Assembly: GCA_016165875.1 (NCBI GenBank)
Contig: JABBOT010000001.1
Location: 47,408,625 to 47,472,624, forward strand
Reading direction: 5' to 3'
Length of the DNA stretch: 64,000 nucleotides
From: Acanthopleura granulata
Lineage: Eukaryota > Mollusca > Polyplacophora > Chitonida > Chitonidae
Positions 1 through 13,411 of this stretch are shown piece by piece. A program made the translations under genes and the position numbers. The notes beneath the pieces are model-generated. The model worked only from the letters and a program-made list of their open reading frames with translations, was not told where the DNA came from and did no database searches. How positions within the stretch are numbered: position 1 is the stretch's first letter; every line of letters starts with the position of its first letter.

Positions 1-300
1 TTCAGTTATTACATTGTAATTAGCATTTGAACACATAATTCCTGCAACAAATCTGATTTCCATAATCATGTCAAGACACACTTCCTTTACTTTTTTTCTT
101 TTAAAAATTAGCCAGAGCTTGCAACTTGCCACGACTATACAATTTGATATGGCATATCTGTAAGCTGGGGAACAGTAAATTACTTCCAGAAACTGGAATT
201 CGCAATAAATTTTATCATTCATCTATGTATATCTAGTTATATATTTTGTGGGAGAGCCTTCATTCGCATGGGATTTTCTTATTTCGTTGGGGTATTTTTT

Positions 301-552
301 TATATCTACACTTTTTGGGATACACACTTCCATATACCCACTACATATCACCTACACATAGACATGGGGATATTTCAGGTTTTTTATATCTACACTTTTT
401 GGGATACACACTTCCATATACCCCCTACATATCACCTACACACAGACATGGGGACATTTCAGGTTTTTTATATCTACACTTTTTGGGATACACACTTCCA
501 TATACCCCCTACATATCACCTACACATGGACATGGGGACATTTCAGGTTTTT
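301..552. repeat. 84-bp tandem repeat, three units
   Basis: Three near-identical 84-bp units start at 301, 385 and 469. Each carries the sequence TATATCTACACTTTTTGG followed by a CATATACC and ATCACCTACAC block and GGGGA(T/C)ATTTCAGG. Because 84 is a multiple of three, frames run open through the array and give a repeated 28-residue peptide. There is no other sign of coding, so the open frame is best read as a by-product of the repeat period. Confidence 0.9.
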
Positions 553-2311
553 TCTCTCAGTTGATCAGTTTGTATTTTCTTATTGAATTTGCATGTTCAA
601 TTTTTCTTTAATAATATGGATCATGGTATTTTTATGCGAACACATGCTACATTGAGAGGTTCATTGTAATTCTGAACGTTTATTCCGCCCCTGCATACAT
701 TTTAGGCCACGGCTTTAAGTTATGATGTTTATTAGGTAACGATGAGCCCATAAAATAAATATTAATTATGAATCAGTGTAATAGAAAAGTTCCACCAACT
801 TAACAGCGTAAATGTGGAAATAACTCTGAAATATTTTCCCTCGTGCCAACGCATATTAACATTTTCCAATAAGAATGACGCCTTAAATGCGAATGTCTGT
901 AGTTTCTAGCTGATAAGGCGCTTTTCTAGTAACTATGTTAAAAACAAACTTTATTATCGCCCACATCAGCGGCATACAGATATCATCATTGTGCATCAAT
1001 GCTATAGGTCTTATAGCTGAAGACTTTAAATCTATCAAAAACTGAAAAATGTGCCCTGTAAAACTTTTTTTCAGCAAAAAATTATGAATTTCATTTTTTC
1101 AAATGATGTCATTCATTAAATGTCAATGATGGTCCTAGAACACTAATTCCATCTTATATTCTTATAATAAAATTACACGTATCCACGGAAATGAGTAAAA
1201 TCAATTTGGATACACTCTTTCTTGAACAAATGAGATCTGTATCGAATATTCGAGGTGAAATTATATGTGACTGAGTCACTGTCAAGCTTTTAACTGTTCT
1301 TAATCTAACCTTGTTGTTTGTATGCTTGTGTCACAGATAAGTTAGCCGTACATTATTTAGTTTTGTTGTTAAAAACTCATGGTGTGAGGTCGTGATACCG
1401 TCAAGACTAAAGGGCATTACGAATGGGGTGGGCAGTTTATGTCTTACCCTTGTTACAGCAGCAATGTGATAAAGGACCATTGGTGTCAGTGAAGTTCCAT
1501 TTGTGTACAGAAAACATACAACAAAACATGAATACAACACATATTACCTCGTTGGCATTCCCAGTGGGACTGTTGCATCCATACATAATATTATCCATTC
1601 GGCCATGATTGTATGTGTACATGATTCAGTTAATGTAATTTACAGAGTTTATTCACAAAGATTTCTTGGAATTGGTCAAACCTCATTGTCTTCAGGCGGC
1701 CTGACCAATGCTTAATGATCCACGAACAATATCTGGAACTTTTAGCTGATAATAATGCAACTGAAACGAATCTGTGAAAAATTGTATATCTATGTAATTG
1801 GTATATTCATTTGCTGACAAATGTGTGAAATACTATGTAGACATGGCTTAAGGCGGCACTGTGAACACCTCTGGTGCACTCTACATACACCTTTGTGTTA
1901 ATGTGCGTCTGGGAGTAATCTTTCTTAAGAAAATCGAAATAGGTTACTTTATTTTAGCCTAGTTACTGATCTATCATAAGATCTTTTTGCGAAATTACGT
2001 ATCTTTAATACGGTCATTAGTGTAGATGACGTTTCCTAGACCAGCTGATGGAAATGTGCCGTGCATGACTAATGCATTGTATAAATGATAACAGCACTAC
2101 CTACGTGTATTATTTTTACTCACTGATAATGTGTAATATGTAACGCGTATACTAATCGCATTTCTGCATTGTGTTATCAGAACTTTTTTAAGCCTTTTAT
2201 CTCAGATTTAAAATTCCAGTCAATAATCATTCGCTATAACTTTACTGAATTTATTATCTGCTTACAATATATCTAAAATTGTATACTCGTAAACTTTAAA
2301 AAAGAAATAGG
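553..2311. other. Intergenic, no gene seen
   Basis: This is AT-rich sequence with only short overlapping open frames on both strands. I saw no recognisable protein, RNA gene or repeat array. Confidence 0.5.
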
Positions 2312-2321
2312 TATGCAGATT

Positions 2322-2589
2322 GTTATTTTTATTTATTTATTTGATTGGTGTTTTACGCCGTACTTTACGCCGAACATTTCACTTATACGACGGCGACCAA
2401 CATTGGTGGAAGGAAACCGGTCAGAGCCAGATGGAAACCTACGATCATCCGCAGGTTGCTGGCAGACCTTCCGACGTAGGGCAGGAGATTAAGCCAGCAT
2501 GAGCTAGACTCACAACGACCGCATTGGTGTCAGACTTCTAGGTCATTACGCTGCGATAGGGCGCTAACAAACTGAGCCACGGAAGCTCC
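2322..2589 (-). mobile_element. Full-length tRNA-derived SINE (family A)
   Basis: Read on the minus strand this starts with a tRNA-like head (GTGGCTCAGTTTGTTAGCG, an A-box type, and a B-box-like GTGAGTCTAGC). A conserved body follows, and it ends in the GGCGTAAAACACCAATCAAA and AAATAAATA tail. It is flanked by an imperfect 10-bp target-site duplication, TATGCAGATT at 2312-2321 and TATGCAAATT at 2590-2599. This is one of the most complete copies in the window and defines the family used for the other calls. Confidence 0.85.
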
Positions 2590-3065
2590 TATGCAAATTT
2601 ACTTTAAGTCCAAATGAATGTATATATAAGTTTGTACGTTGAAAAAAAAAGACTTTTCTGGTTCCTTTTCTTAAATTGCTGAAATTCACAGCTAAATTAA
2701 GTCCCATGTGTGTGTAAGGTTGCATTGTTGAATCATTCCAATGGCAAAATGACATGATATATTTGTATATAGAAAAATTGTGAATATTTAGAAAAGAGGT
2801 TTATATAGAATATGGAATTATTTTTGGATATTTATTTTTATTATTAAACAAATAACAATTAAAGCTATTATTCTGTCTTGTTTTCTGTTATAATTAAATT
2901 ATTATGTCCATTATATGGAATGACAGTTCACGGCCAGTGAAGTGTGTATGTTGTTAAATGGGATAAGGTGACATTCTGTCTGGTTCGAAATGCGGAGCGT
3001 GTTAACTTTTCAACCACAACGGATCCCTTCTACTCCTTTCGACATTAATTCCTTAAGAAATCTGC

Positions 3066-3690
3066 GTGCTTGCTAGTAACAATCCACTGAAGTTCAGTAT
3101 TCTTGGCACTACGGCTCCTATCATGCCCCATAGTAATGCAAGACTCTTCGGCATGGTTCACACTATGATTTTTGTCATGCCTAATAGAAACGCACTGGTG
3201 TTTAGCATAATTGACTCTGTGGTTACGACATATTCGCTGGTACTAAAGCTCAGCATGCCTAGCACTGTGGTTTCCACATGTCCGTTACTAGCCCGCTAAT
3301 GTTCGACACGGCTGGCATTGTGGCTCCGATATGCAATGATGTTCAGCGTGTTTGGCACTGTTGTTCCGAAATTTCCGAAGTAACGCAATGATGCTCACCA
3401 TGGTTGTCATCGAGGTTCAGTATTAATGCACTAATGTTTCGCATGTTTGCCACTGTATAGTTCGGACATGTTCGACAGTTGGAAGGTCTGCCAGCAACCT
3501 CTGCCTGGTGGCCTCCCACTATAATGCTGGCCGCCGTCGTATAAGTGAAATATTATTGAGTACGGCGTAAAACACCAAATAAATAAATAAATAAATTAAT
3601 GTTCGACAGTAAAGAAGTTATGACCAGCATGTTTCTGAAGTCTTGACATATCCGGGATATACGCATTGATGCTCATCATGTTCGGCGTAT
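3066..3690. repeat. Degenerate minisatellite of about 60 bp, split by a SINE
   Basis: Imperfect units repeat a theme like 'gcaatgatgttcagcatgtt' then 'tggcactgtggttccgacat'. The array runs to about 3479, is interrupted by a SINE, and resumes from 3599 with the same motifs (GTTCGACAGT, GATGCTCATCATGTTC). An open frame at 3066-3299 is part of the array and is not taken as a gene. Confidence 0.65.
3480..3598 (+). mobile_element. 5'-truncated family A SINE with target-site duplication
   Basis: The 3' half of the SINE is present: the CTGCCAGCAACCTC block, the AATGCTGGCCGCCGTCGTAT block, and GTACGGCGTAAAACACCAAA with an AAATAAATA tail. The 12-bp sequence ATGTTCGACAGT occurs on both sides (3468-3479 and 3599-3610), the mark of target-primed insertion into the surrounding minisatellite. 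The tRNA head is missing. Confidence 0.85.
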
Positions 3691-3699
3691 GGTTATTAT

Positions 3700-6070
3700 T
3701 CATAGTTTATTATTTATTGTTTTTTGGAAGAAATATTATATATGCTTATTTGAATGCTTTTTTCCACCATAATTAAATGAATATACAATCAAACACGTTT
3801 AATTTTGATAGTTATTAACTCCATTCTGAAGAAAGTTTCACTTACACGTTAACAGTGAGTTTTATGGGGAATCTGCAGTGCACAGTTTAAGAAAGTTTAC
3901 TGACAAACTTTCTCACGTATAACGTATAGACGTTGACGCCAAATTGGCGAAAGACAAGTGGGCGAGCATGATAACTAGTCCATCACTACCTGCTCGCTAA
4001 AACGCGTCCATACCCTGCATCATGTCCTGTATGTGCTTACCGATTTCTTTAGTCAAGAATTGTTCACTTATACGATGTCTTTAAATGCAGGACATGTTGT
4101 CCAAAATATATCGGAACTGTACAACACATATTCTTATATTCAACATGACCTGACAATCTGCTCTAGAGCATCTTTAATAATAGGTTTAATACTTGATAAG
4201 GTTTGAAAAACTTTTTTTGCACGACCGCTTGTTTTTTATCTTTTAAGCGAAAGAAAGTGTGATGCTGAAGTAAGCGTTATTATTACGGGCTAACACTTGA
4301 AACTCTATCTGAAAAAAAAAAACTTGACTTATTTTAGATTTTAGATATAAACGTAGTCAGGTGTTTTGATTGTATATGGTGAAATTTAACTCACTGAACT
4401 CCCTATTCACCTCGAACAAGTTACGGACCAGTACGAACTTTATTCAAACAAATGTAAGACAAACAATGTAACGTTGACTCTTTTGGCCTACCCTTTAGTG
4501 CTGATTTCTAAACCAACACACAGGAATCGTTATTTATCAACCACTTTATCCGCTTCATTTTACGAACTTCCTTAAAATCAGTATAATCTACTTACCAATG
4601 TCTCAACCACCTAATTATGAATCTTGCAGCTTAATTCAATCACGCAAATGCTAGCCAGTCTTAGATGTCATTGACAATACCATGCTCTTATCATGAAATC
4701 ATCGCTGAAGCCGTCAAAACAGGATATTATGTTATGGCGCCATTTACGATTTACAATTTTTTAATACTAGCAAGAGTAATGGAAAATTGTAAAAATACCC
4801 AAGTACATGCTATCTACCGTGTACATAGCATATACATACCATATACCAAATATGTCTGCATTTCGTTTATTTCAAATAAGACTCTAATTATGAGTGTTTT
4901 AATATGCCCTATCACGGGTTCAAAGGTACCAGAATCTGGCATAACATCATGACATCCGGACTGTATTTTTAACAGTAGACCCTATAAGCTTATTCACTTA
5001 TCAAACGTGTTTATATGTGTTATACCGTATAATGACGTCTTTGTTCGTGCGTGGATAGCTCAGTGTAAGCTGATGCACCTTTACACACCCACATGTTTGA
5101 ACATGTACCAAGAGAATTCAGGCTGTATGCCTTTATCTATATAATTATATGAATTCATAAATTGACCATCTAATGGTCAGGCTTATGGTATAGTGTTTAT
5201 CACATGCCATTACGGATGAAGACAGAAGGCTCATAGAATTTAGACTATTATCGGCGATGATTAATTGATGAATTTATTGATGAATTCAATGACTGATCAC
5301 TGTTTAACGCCGTCCTCATTTACTTGAAGTTTAAAGTCGCCCCTTAATTTAGACAAGCCGTTCCCGTAAACGACATCTTTATAGCGACCCTTAATGACAT
5401 TCAATGTTCCTAAGGATAGCAAACATCATTTTTATTTTATATAATATGAACCTGTTTCATACAAGCATACCTGTACTTTTTCTTTAAACTACGGACTCTT
5501 GAGCAGTGTATGTATATGTTTTTATTTTTGTTTTTTTTGCCTGTCGGTCTCCTCTCTAGCTGCAAATGCTACACTTGAGTTCATGTCAATAAAGACTTCA
5601 GTAGACTGTAAGTCTGTAGCTAAATTAATTTTTTGCATTTCATGCAAAACCGCTGTTTGCGAAAAATAATTTGCACTTTTATGGTTAAAAAAGAAACGCC
5701 AATTTTACATTTGGAATTATCCATTTAGTCGATTGTTTGGATACTTTTTGTTTACGGAGAGGAAGCGGGATCAGAAACGATGTGCTGTTAAGTGGCACAA
5801 TAATTGTCTGTGGGAAAATAAGGGAGGCATCCTGGAGAACAAAGATTCATACGGTTTGAATGAAACACTCATGGGACTGGAACAATAGCAGCCCTTGGGG
5901 AAATTTTTTAGTGAAAGGTTTAATGTTCGGAATATTTATATGCGTTTAATAAAGATGACAAAAACAATTTATTACTAACACATAACTTTAAACTAACTTT
6001 GTCTGCACGTGTATCTATGGTAACACAATAGGGAAGCTTTACCGTGCCCATGGTGACCACCAAAATATAA
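3700..6070. other. Intergenic, no gene seen
   Basis: AT-rich sequence with short open frames only (the longest, 4665-4952, has no recognisable family). Around 5048-5105 there is a weak tRNA-like stretch (TAGCTCAGTGTAAGC). It is too degenerate to call a tRNA gene and may be an old SINE head. Confidence 0.5.
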
Positions 6071-6074
6071 TATT

Positions 6075-6180
6075 TTTCTATCCCGCCTCTGTCCGCTTTC
6101 CAGCCGCCATAAAGCCAACCTCCGTCGTAAAAGTGAAATATTCTCGAGTACGGCGCAAACGACCAACCAAACAAATAAAT
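6075..6180 (+). mobile_element. Degenerate family A SINE fragment
   Basis: The 3' portion is recognisable by CTCCGTCGTAAAAGTGAAAT, TTCTCGAGTACGGCGCAAA and an AAATAAATA-type tail. Several substitutions and the loss of the 5' half suggest an older copy than those at 2322 and 46439. Confidence 0.65.
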
Positions 6181-6239
6181 AGCTGAACTGTTTCTCCGTG
6201 TTCAGTTGATATCTACTATATCGTGACCTGAAACGCAAA

Positions 6240-9088
6240 GCAAAGTCAAGAATGTTGGATTATGACAGAAAGTGGAATTATTTCAGGCTTGGCAGTTAAA
6301 GTAAACTGTTATTAATATTTTCCCCTGCAAAATAGTTGTTTCTTTTCATCTACTGAAGAAAGTAGTCAATGACTGCAAACCAACCACGCTGCCACAAAAT
6401 CCATTTGACGTCTACCTATAATCCGATGGCTTTTGATACGAGGTTCATGATTGTCTGTATACTGCGGAGGAAATATGTATGGTCGGTTATGGTCCTCTGC
6501 CCACAGGCTTTTTCCTCACAAAGGCTGTCCACAGAGACACACGGTTTAACGTCGTTTCCAACATTTTACATATTTTTATTCCTTGAAGCAGGCCGGTTTT
6601 AGAATTGCATGCATTACAAGGACCAATTTTATTGCAGATATGATTATAAAACAGAAAATCCCACTTCCACGAAATCCAAAACTCCAACATCGCAAGAATA
6701 AACAAATTCATTTTCCCAAGTGGCATATATAGACCTGCATGTCCATTTCAGGTCAACCGACTTATGGAGGATCCAAGATTTGAGGTTCTATGTATTATTA
6801 TAAGTTATGCAAGGCCTCACCTCATATTGTTTTCTCGAGGGCATCCGGGATGTAATTTTTTTTCTTCCCTAACGAGAATGGGAACTTTGAATGAAGGGCA
6901 CCGCCCAATAATCGCACGCTGAGAAGAGCTGGATTAGGTCCTGCTTGCTTCAACTTCTCCATGTTCAGTTCTATGAATCCACGTGCTCCATGCGCGCCAA
7001 ATCACGTAGAAACTGTCACCAGGATTCTTCACTGATCTGTTATCGAAACCTTGAGCTGAGGAATAAACCATTTCAGGGAAATTTTCCAAATGATTGTTTT
7101 CGCTCCGTTTGACTTTTCACTACAGAAAAAAGTAGTTAAACTCTCTCAGCTCTTAGAGGATAGTCATCGTTGACGGTTTAAATTTTATTATCTCGATGTA
7201 ACCAGATTTATAGGTATATGTTTATTTAAATATGAAAAAATAATAAGCTTGGATAATAAAGCTAAGTATTCCAAAAATATGTTTTAGTTTCACAAAGGAT
7301 TATTCTGAACATTGTGCCCAGGAATGATTAAGTGTAATTTGAAAGAAAGGTGTAACTTGAAAATTTCTGGCCGTGGAACTGGCCATTGGGATTTGAAAAA
7401 GTTAAATGAAACCAAGAATAGGTGTCAGGGTTCCTTGCAACTAATCTGTGCGCAAAATCATTATCTAGTACCACAACACAACAAATTGCACGTCGTAAAC
7501 TTTTGAACTGATGTGTTAACAACTTAAAATGAATCATTTTTACATCTTTAATTGTTATTGCCTAACAGAATATTCCTGGGACTATTGTTTCAATCAGATA
7601 AATTTGAAACATTATGATTTATTGTCATAAAGATCATGAAGATAAACTGAAGTTATTAACAATGTTCACGGAGTCTGGTTACAAAGAAAAGTATGACCCG
7701 AGATAATTATGTAAAGTAGATAAGTCATGCCCGGATCACCCTCTGTTTGTTATGCGTAATGACAAGAGATGTGTCGTCCCTTGTCTCACATCTCTTACTC
7801 CTCTCTTTTAATAAACTTCTATGTACCTGGGAAAAATTCTTAGTTTCATTCGAAGTCTTCATTTGAGAAAGACCAATACTTTCTCAATATTTAACTAGGT
7901 CATATACTTGCTGGCGAACATGATATAGATTACAGAGTTTAAAACCTTGCTATGTATATCAGAGGACAGCTTTAATTTAAATTGAAATGAGAATCCACGT
8001 GGGCTGTTTTGGTGTCTCTCTCAGGCTGCAATCCCCGCTGACCCCTGAGGTCAAGTGTTCGAATGTAGGGCCAGTTAGTTTGACTTGTCTTTAGGTCTGG
8101 AAGTTTGTTTTAATGCAACGAAGCAGTGGGAAATTAAAAATGCTGTTGAAAAAATGCGTAATATAATTACAGTCGCATCTTATGCAAGTTACTCTCATTA
8201 TGACTGAACAGTTATCAGCTCTGCGGTGCATGTATCTTGTTAAGTCTATTTTGTCTTTCTGTACCACGTTCCGCGTAACTGTTTTGTCCCATACATGCAG
8301 CAATATAATGAATCCATATTTATATATAATGTATAAATAAATGAATAAATCCTCATTTTTGCCCCTCTTAGAACTCTCTCCTTTTTGTCTCTCCCTTTTT
8401 TCAGATCTAGCACAGCGAATATTAATTCCAATCTCATATAAAGTATATACTTTCTGTCTGTGTTTTCATACTGTTTACTACATGTTATTTGATTTATGTA
8501 TTATTATTTTGTAAATGAACAAAGTACAAATATAAGCTCTGAACATATTGGATATTTACGGTAAATGTAAGACTTGAACATCGTTGATACAGGTTTTTGT
8601 GATGCTCCGTTCAATTTGTTGTATATATACATTTGCCAAAAGATGCGTTGCAAATCCTTTCATTCTTGACTATAGCTTTGTTATCCTTGTTACATGTGAC
8701 TGAGCTGTTCCCAACTGATGATAATGAAATTATCAAAATGTTCAACCCATACTGGCTTTCGTTCTACATTTAAACTAAAGTTCAAAAATAGATCAGGATA
8801 TTGTGCGACTTTAATTACTGAAGTCAGTGCGATGTTCCTGAGGTTTGACTTGTTAGATAAGACTTCGCCGACATATACGACATACATATGCCTAAAAGAT
8901 TTGCCCCGTACACTTCGTGACCACGACGTTAAGTGTAGCCGTATATGAGCCTTGAGTTAATAAAATATCGACATTTTGGTGAATAATTTCATATATATCT
9001 TACAGAAAGTAACCTAATAAAGTGCCGAAATTCTACGTTTTACGAGTGACAGAAGAATATATCATGGTTTTGCTATAAACTGTTATAT

Positions 9089-9127
<39 letters not shown>

Positions 9128-10400
9128 GTTATAAACTGTTATTTCATCAGAATACTTTCCATGGTGTATCTGGAGTTATTGTGTTGTCCATAACATAACA
9201 TTATGTTGTCGTTCAGTTCAAGTCTGCTCTACCATCACTTAGATAATAAAACATTTTGTTAAATTTAACAGATTAGATTTTAAAGTGTAGAATACTAATA
9301 TTGATATTTCACTAAACAGGATCAGTACTGATCATAATGCTACACCACAAATCCACCAGTTTAGACCGCGTTGCTTCGGTGATGGTCGTCATTCTTTGAA
9401 ATTTATTTCGTTACCGACATTTTGCATCACAATCTTAACAACGTATATAGCCACACGCTGGTCGCTCTTGTCATGACGACAGATGACATCTGACAAAACT
9501 CGCTAAAACCATGAGCATGGTACCGATATACGCATGTACACTAAAAAAACCTCCTGCTCCTAAGGTCTGTAAATAATCCAGTAAAGCAATATATGACTAT
9601 ATGCCTGTGGAGTTAAGGCACATACATTATAAGTTTTCTCCAAGAGTAAAAAATAACCTTCAGCGGCTATATTTGTATCTATATATTTCAAATACATTCT
9701 AAACATTCTAAACGTTGACCAACAAGCCATGAGATTTTTTTTTTCTTAAAAAGACGCCAGTTTTGATTATAAGTGTAGACAACTGGTTGCTGTTAATGCA
9801 ACACTAATCCAAGGGCTATTCAATCATAACTTTCGAGCTTTCTAGATAAATCATGTTAATGCTTTGAGAAATATACATGTCGTACATCTATATGTACTAG
9901 TGCAAAACACCATACCACTAACCAGCTGGAGGCGTAGACGGCCCAGGGACATACATACAAGACAGACACAAAGTTGTCTGCAGTTCACATAGTATGTAAT
10001 TAGCCCATACATGTGCAAACTGGACAAGGAAATACAAGCATACATGTGTATATGTCTGTATGTATTGGCCTCTCGTCGTATCGACATAGCAAGCAACAGT
10101 TCAATGTTGAAAATCTTTGCTAGGGCGTTGGCCGAGTCTGACGTCACGCAAACCGCGAGATTTCGCCTCGGGCTTGAGATTCATCAGTATAGCTATCAGC
10201 GGGATATCAGTGAAAGTATATAGGAACGCTATTAATGAACACACGTCTACCTACATTTCTATTAATAATGCTATCATATAATAACACGGCGTAATTAATT
10301 ATATGAAAGGAGTCTTGGGTGCTGCAGGAAAACTGAATGAAAACGTAATACATGTGCTTTTCTTTCTGTAATTGCTTTGGTTGGGGTTTAACGTGACTTT
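6240..10400. other. Intergenic, no gene seen
   Basis: About four kilobases with no supportable gene. It contains a short (TA)n tract near 9093. A tRNA B-box-like stretch near 8040-8065 (CAAGTGTTCGAATGTAGG) could be the head of an old SINE. The short open frames overlap each other on both strands and match nothing I recognise. Confidence 0.5.
9093..9119. repeat. (TA)n microsatellite
   Basis: An uninterrupted TA tract. The words flanking it are direct repeats (TATAAACTGTTAT at about 9074 and again at about 9129), so the tract sits between two copies of the same 13-mer. Confidence 0.9.
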
Positions 10401-10403
10401 CGA

Positions 10404-10585
10404 CCATGTTTTTGTCGTTTCACGATGATCTCGGCCTTGTAATAAACCAGTCCCAACATTGTTTCTGTCATAATACGATGATATCGCCTTGTAACAACTG
10501 TTTCGCAACACTGTTTCTGTTATTCCACGGCGATCACATCTTAGTAGCAAGCCAATCCAAACATTGGTTCATGTCAAGTCACGTA
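10404..10585. repeat. Degenerate tandem repeat of about 60 bp
   Basis: Three imperfect units share a core of the type 'tgtttctgtcattacacgatgatc' then 'cttgtaa'. The 119-residue open frame at 10406-10765 begins in this array and has no recognisable domain, so it is not called as a gene. Confidence 0.4.
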
Positions 10586-10929
10586 ACAAGATTGCAGATG
10601 TTAAAAGTTTTAGTTATGCCTCCATTCGGGTTCACGAGGCGCCGGGGCATTCGGCTTTGGATATTGGTTTTTGGATGTCGAGGGGAATGCCCACCATCGC
10701 GCTTCTCCTCCAGGATGATACTTCAGGATGAATACTTTGTTATGTACTTTGATCAGCGTTTGTAGAACTGCATTATTACAAGGTTACTTTTCAACCCTTT
10801 ATCTTGGAGAACAGTTTAAAGAAAGAATCTCTTCGCGTTGACTTCATTAACGAAGATGTCGTGCAGACTTACGTTCCATCTGCGTTTGTATACTACATTA
10901 TAACAGATAATGGGGCTACATGACCGTGG

Positions 10930-11180
10930 TATTAGCACGCTAGTGCAGCGAAATTGCTCAACAGTCTTGCACAAATGAGGTAGCCGTGAGTTCGAGTCTA
11001 GCTAGTGCTGGTTTTCTCTTCGGCCTTACTTGGGAAAGTCCACCAGCAACCTGCGGATGGTCGCGGTTTTCCCCCAAGCCCTGCCCGGTTTCCTCCCGCC
11101 ACAATGCTGGCCGCCGTCGTAGAAGTGAAATATTCTCGAGTGCAGCGTAAAACACCAGTCAAGTACATAAATAAATAAAT
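10930..11180 (+). mobile_element. Near full-length family A SINE
   Basis: The tRNA-like head (GCACGCTAGTGCAGCG, then GTGAGTTCGAGTCTAGC as B box) runs into the conserved body (CACCAGCAACCTGCGGATGG, TGCCCGGTTTCCTCCCGCC, GCTGGCCGCCGTCGTAGAAG). It ends in GTAAAACACCAGTCAA with an AAATAAATAAAT tail. A second copy follows immediately in the same orientation. Confidence 0.8.
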
Positions 11181-11184
11181 GCTG

Positions 11185-11430
11185 TCGCTTTTAGCTCAAT
11201 GGGCCAGGGGTCTCTCGCCAAAGCGGTCCCTTTGACTCCAGCTTAGTCCAAATTCCTGTCGATCCGGTCATACCTGCGAAGTTCTGCCAACAACCTGCAG
11301 ATGGCCGTGGATTCCCCCCAGGTTCTGCACCGTTTCATAATGCTGGCCGCAGTCCTGTAAGTGAAATGTTCTTGAATACGTCGTAAAACACCAACCAAAT
11401 AAATAAATAAATAAATGAATAAATATAACA
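11185..11430 (+). mobile_element. Diverged family A SINE, adjacent copy
   Basis: The head shows TAGCTCAATGGGCCAGGGG. The body has CCAACAACCTGCAGATGGCC and ATAATGCTGGCCGCAGTC. The end is CGTAAAACACCAACC plus a long AAATAAATA tail. It is more diverged than its neighbour, so the two probably inserted separately, one into or beside the other's A-rich tail. Confidence 0.7.
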
Positions 11431-12189
11431 GATATTTTTTTTTCGTCCATTTATCTTGGCGAACAACACGAGATGTCTTGCAGTTAAGTCATTACATACT
11501 AATATGTTGCATCAGCAAATTACAACTGACAATCGGCCTGACGTGTTAACCGTACTACACTCTGGAGACCTGCTAACGAGTGTCACCTTAACGCTCTATT
11601 ACGTACTCCTGAATTAGTATGCTAAACTTCACCCATGTAGCATTACGCTGACTCATGACTTATCTACACAGGACTTGGAATTATATTAACATGCACCTTT
11701 ATACCGGTTTTCAAGTGACGAAGTACCTATCTTGAGCTCCAAGAATAGAACGTGCAGTCATGTCGATTATACTTCATCTCGTACATAATTTTTGCACAGG
11801 TCACACAGGACGTACGACAACAACGGAGTATCAGCGCGATCTTGAACTAAATCCGCGTCATCAAGCAGTTTCATCAAGACTCAGTTTAGATTACTTTTTT
11901 TAAAACATTTTTTCATATATTATAATATTTCATCCTGCACACTTGAGTTTCGCTTTTGCATGGTATAACGGCATACTGTTGCAGACGTTATATGATTCTT
12001 ATCCAGTCACGTATCCTAACAACCGGTCATCTAGCCGTTTTTATAAAAACGCGAGGGTCTGTGTGCCGAAAATTGTGAGATACCAACTGGTAAATAAAAC
12101 CAATGTTTATGTCATTCGAAATAATGAAAAATAAAATCAAGATAATTTTAAATAAGAGAAGTTATTTCAAAGAATCTCATTTACTACCA

Positions 12190-12390
12190 TTCGCAACGCT
12201 ATGACTGAAATATTACTGACGTGATGGTCAGTCGTAACCCCTTACGTGGCAAGGTCCTCCAGCACTCTGTGGATGGTCATGGGTTTCCTTCGGGAACTGT
12301 TTCCTCTCATCCTAATGATGCCGTCGTCGTATAAGTGAAGTATTCTTGAGTACGGCGTAAAACACTAATCAAATACGTAAATAAATCATT
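12190..12390 (+). mobile_element. SINE fragments
   Basis: The family A body and tail are at about 12240-12390 (CAGCACTCTGTGGATGGTCA, CCGTCGTCGTATAAGTGAAG, GTACGGCGTAAAACACTAA, then an A-rich tail). Just 5' at 12195-12235 is a piece (ATGACTGAAATATTACTGAC) resembling the 3' end of another SINE type, also seen near 29730. Confidence 0.65.
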
Positions 12391-13106
12391 CTTATCTATA
12401 ACATTCATCACATTGATTATTATCATTTCGGCTAAACTCAGGCTGAGTCTACCTTTAAGCTGAATTATAATAGGCGAAAGCCGTCAGTGTAACTGGTTCA
12501 TGCTTCTTCTATAAGGTCACTTGGGTAATCAACATTATAATCAGTGAATGGACGCGGTCTAGTCAAAATATATACAGATGCCAGGTCACCAGGCGCCTAC
12601 ACGAAATGTCTGGGGTTACTTATACAGCCATTGACAACTTCAACAATGACACGGTTACAGTATAAGAAAACATTTCAGGCTAATAAGGCATATCTCATTA
12701 CGACAATTCACAAGTATACATAACGTATGGTTTTGATAACATCCCTAACCCGAGGCACTCTAATTACCCACCAAATATATGCAGTAGGCTAGATGAACCA
12801 AGAAAAAAAACCCAACAAAACAAACAAACAAAAAAACATTGCCCTAGTCGTAGATAAGCAGATTTGATGCATCACTGGGGTAAGAGTTCCCACAAAAAGG
12901 TGACATAGGCCTACATCCTCGCAAACGTTCTCATCTTTACGCCCACAACTTAACTTAGCTTAGCCTATTAACACTTGTTTTTTTATTTCTTATACAGGCT
13001 TTTGTTGTTACCGTTATTTGAATGTGTTATCAACTTGTGTATCCCCTGCTTTATTTTTTTTTACACAAAAAACTGACAGTTTTTACGGCCATTTATGTAG
13101 GCGTCA

Positions 13107-13411
13107 TGAATCATGGAAATCGAGGAGACAATGTCTGTACTGGGTATTATGACACCAGAAATCGAGGAGAAAATGTCTGTACTGGGTATTATGACACCAG
13201 AAATCGAGGAGATCATGTTTATGCTGGACATTATGACACCAGAAATCGAGACGATAATATCTCTACTGGGTATAATGGTTCCAGAAATGAAGGAGATCAT
13301 GTCTGCACTGGGTATTATAACATTAGATATCGAGGAAATCAAAAATCGGGAAGACTGGGTATTATGACACTAGAAATCGAGGAGATCATGCCTGTACTGG
13401 GTATTATGACA
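13107..13411. repeat. 42-bp tandem repeat, about seven units
   Basis: Units of 42 bp carry GAAATCGAGGAGA, ATGTCTGTACTGGGTATTATG and ACACCA. They start near 13116, 13158 and 13200 and continue with growing divergence to 13411. As 42 is divisible by three, frames stay open on both strands (a 181-residue frame at 13022-13567, and others). Openness in several frames at once argues that this is a property of the repeat and not a protein. Confidence 0.85.

Noticed and set aside
5048..5105. Possible tRNA gene
   Set aside because: The A-box-like word is present, but the arms do not pair and the B box is poor. More likely an old SINE head.
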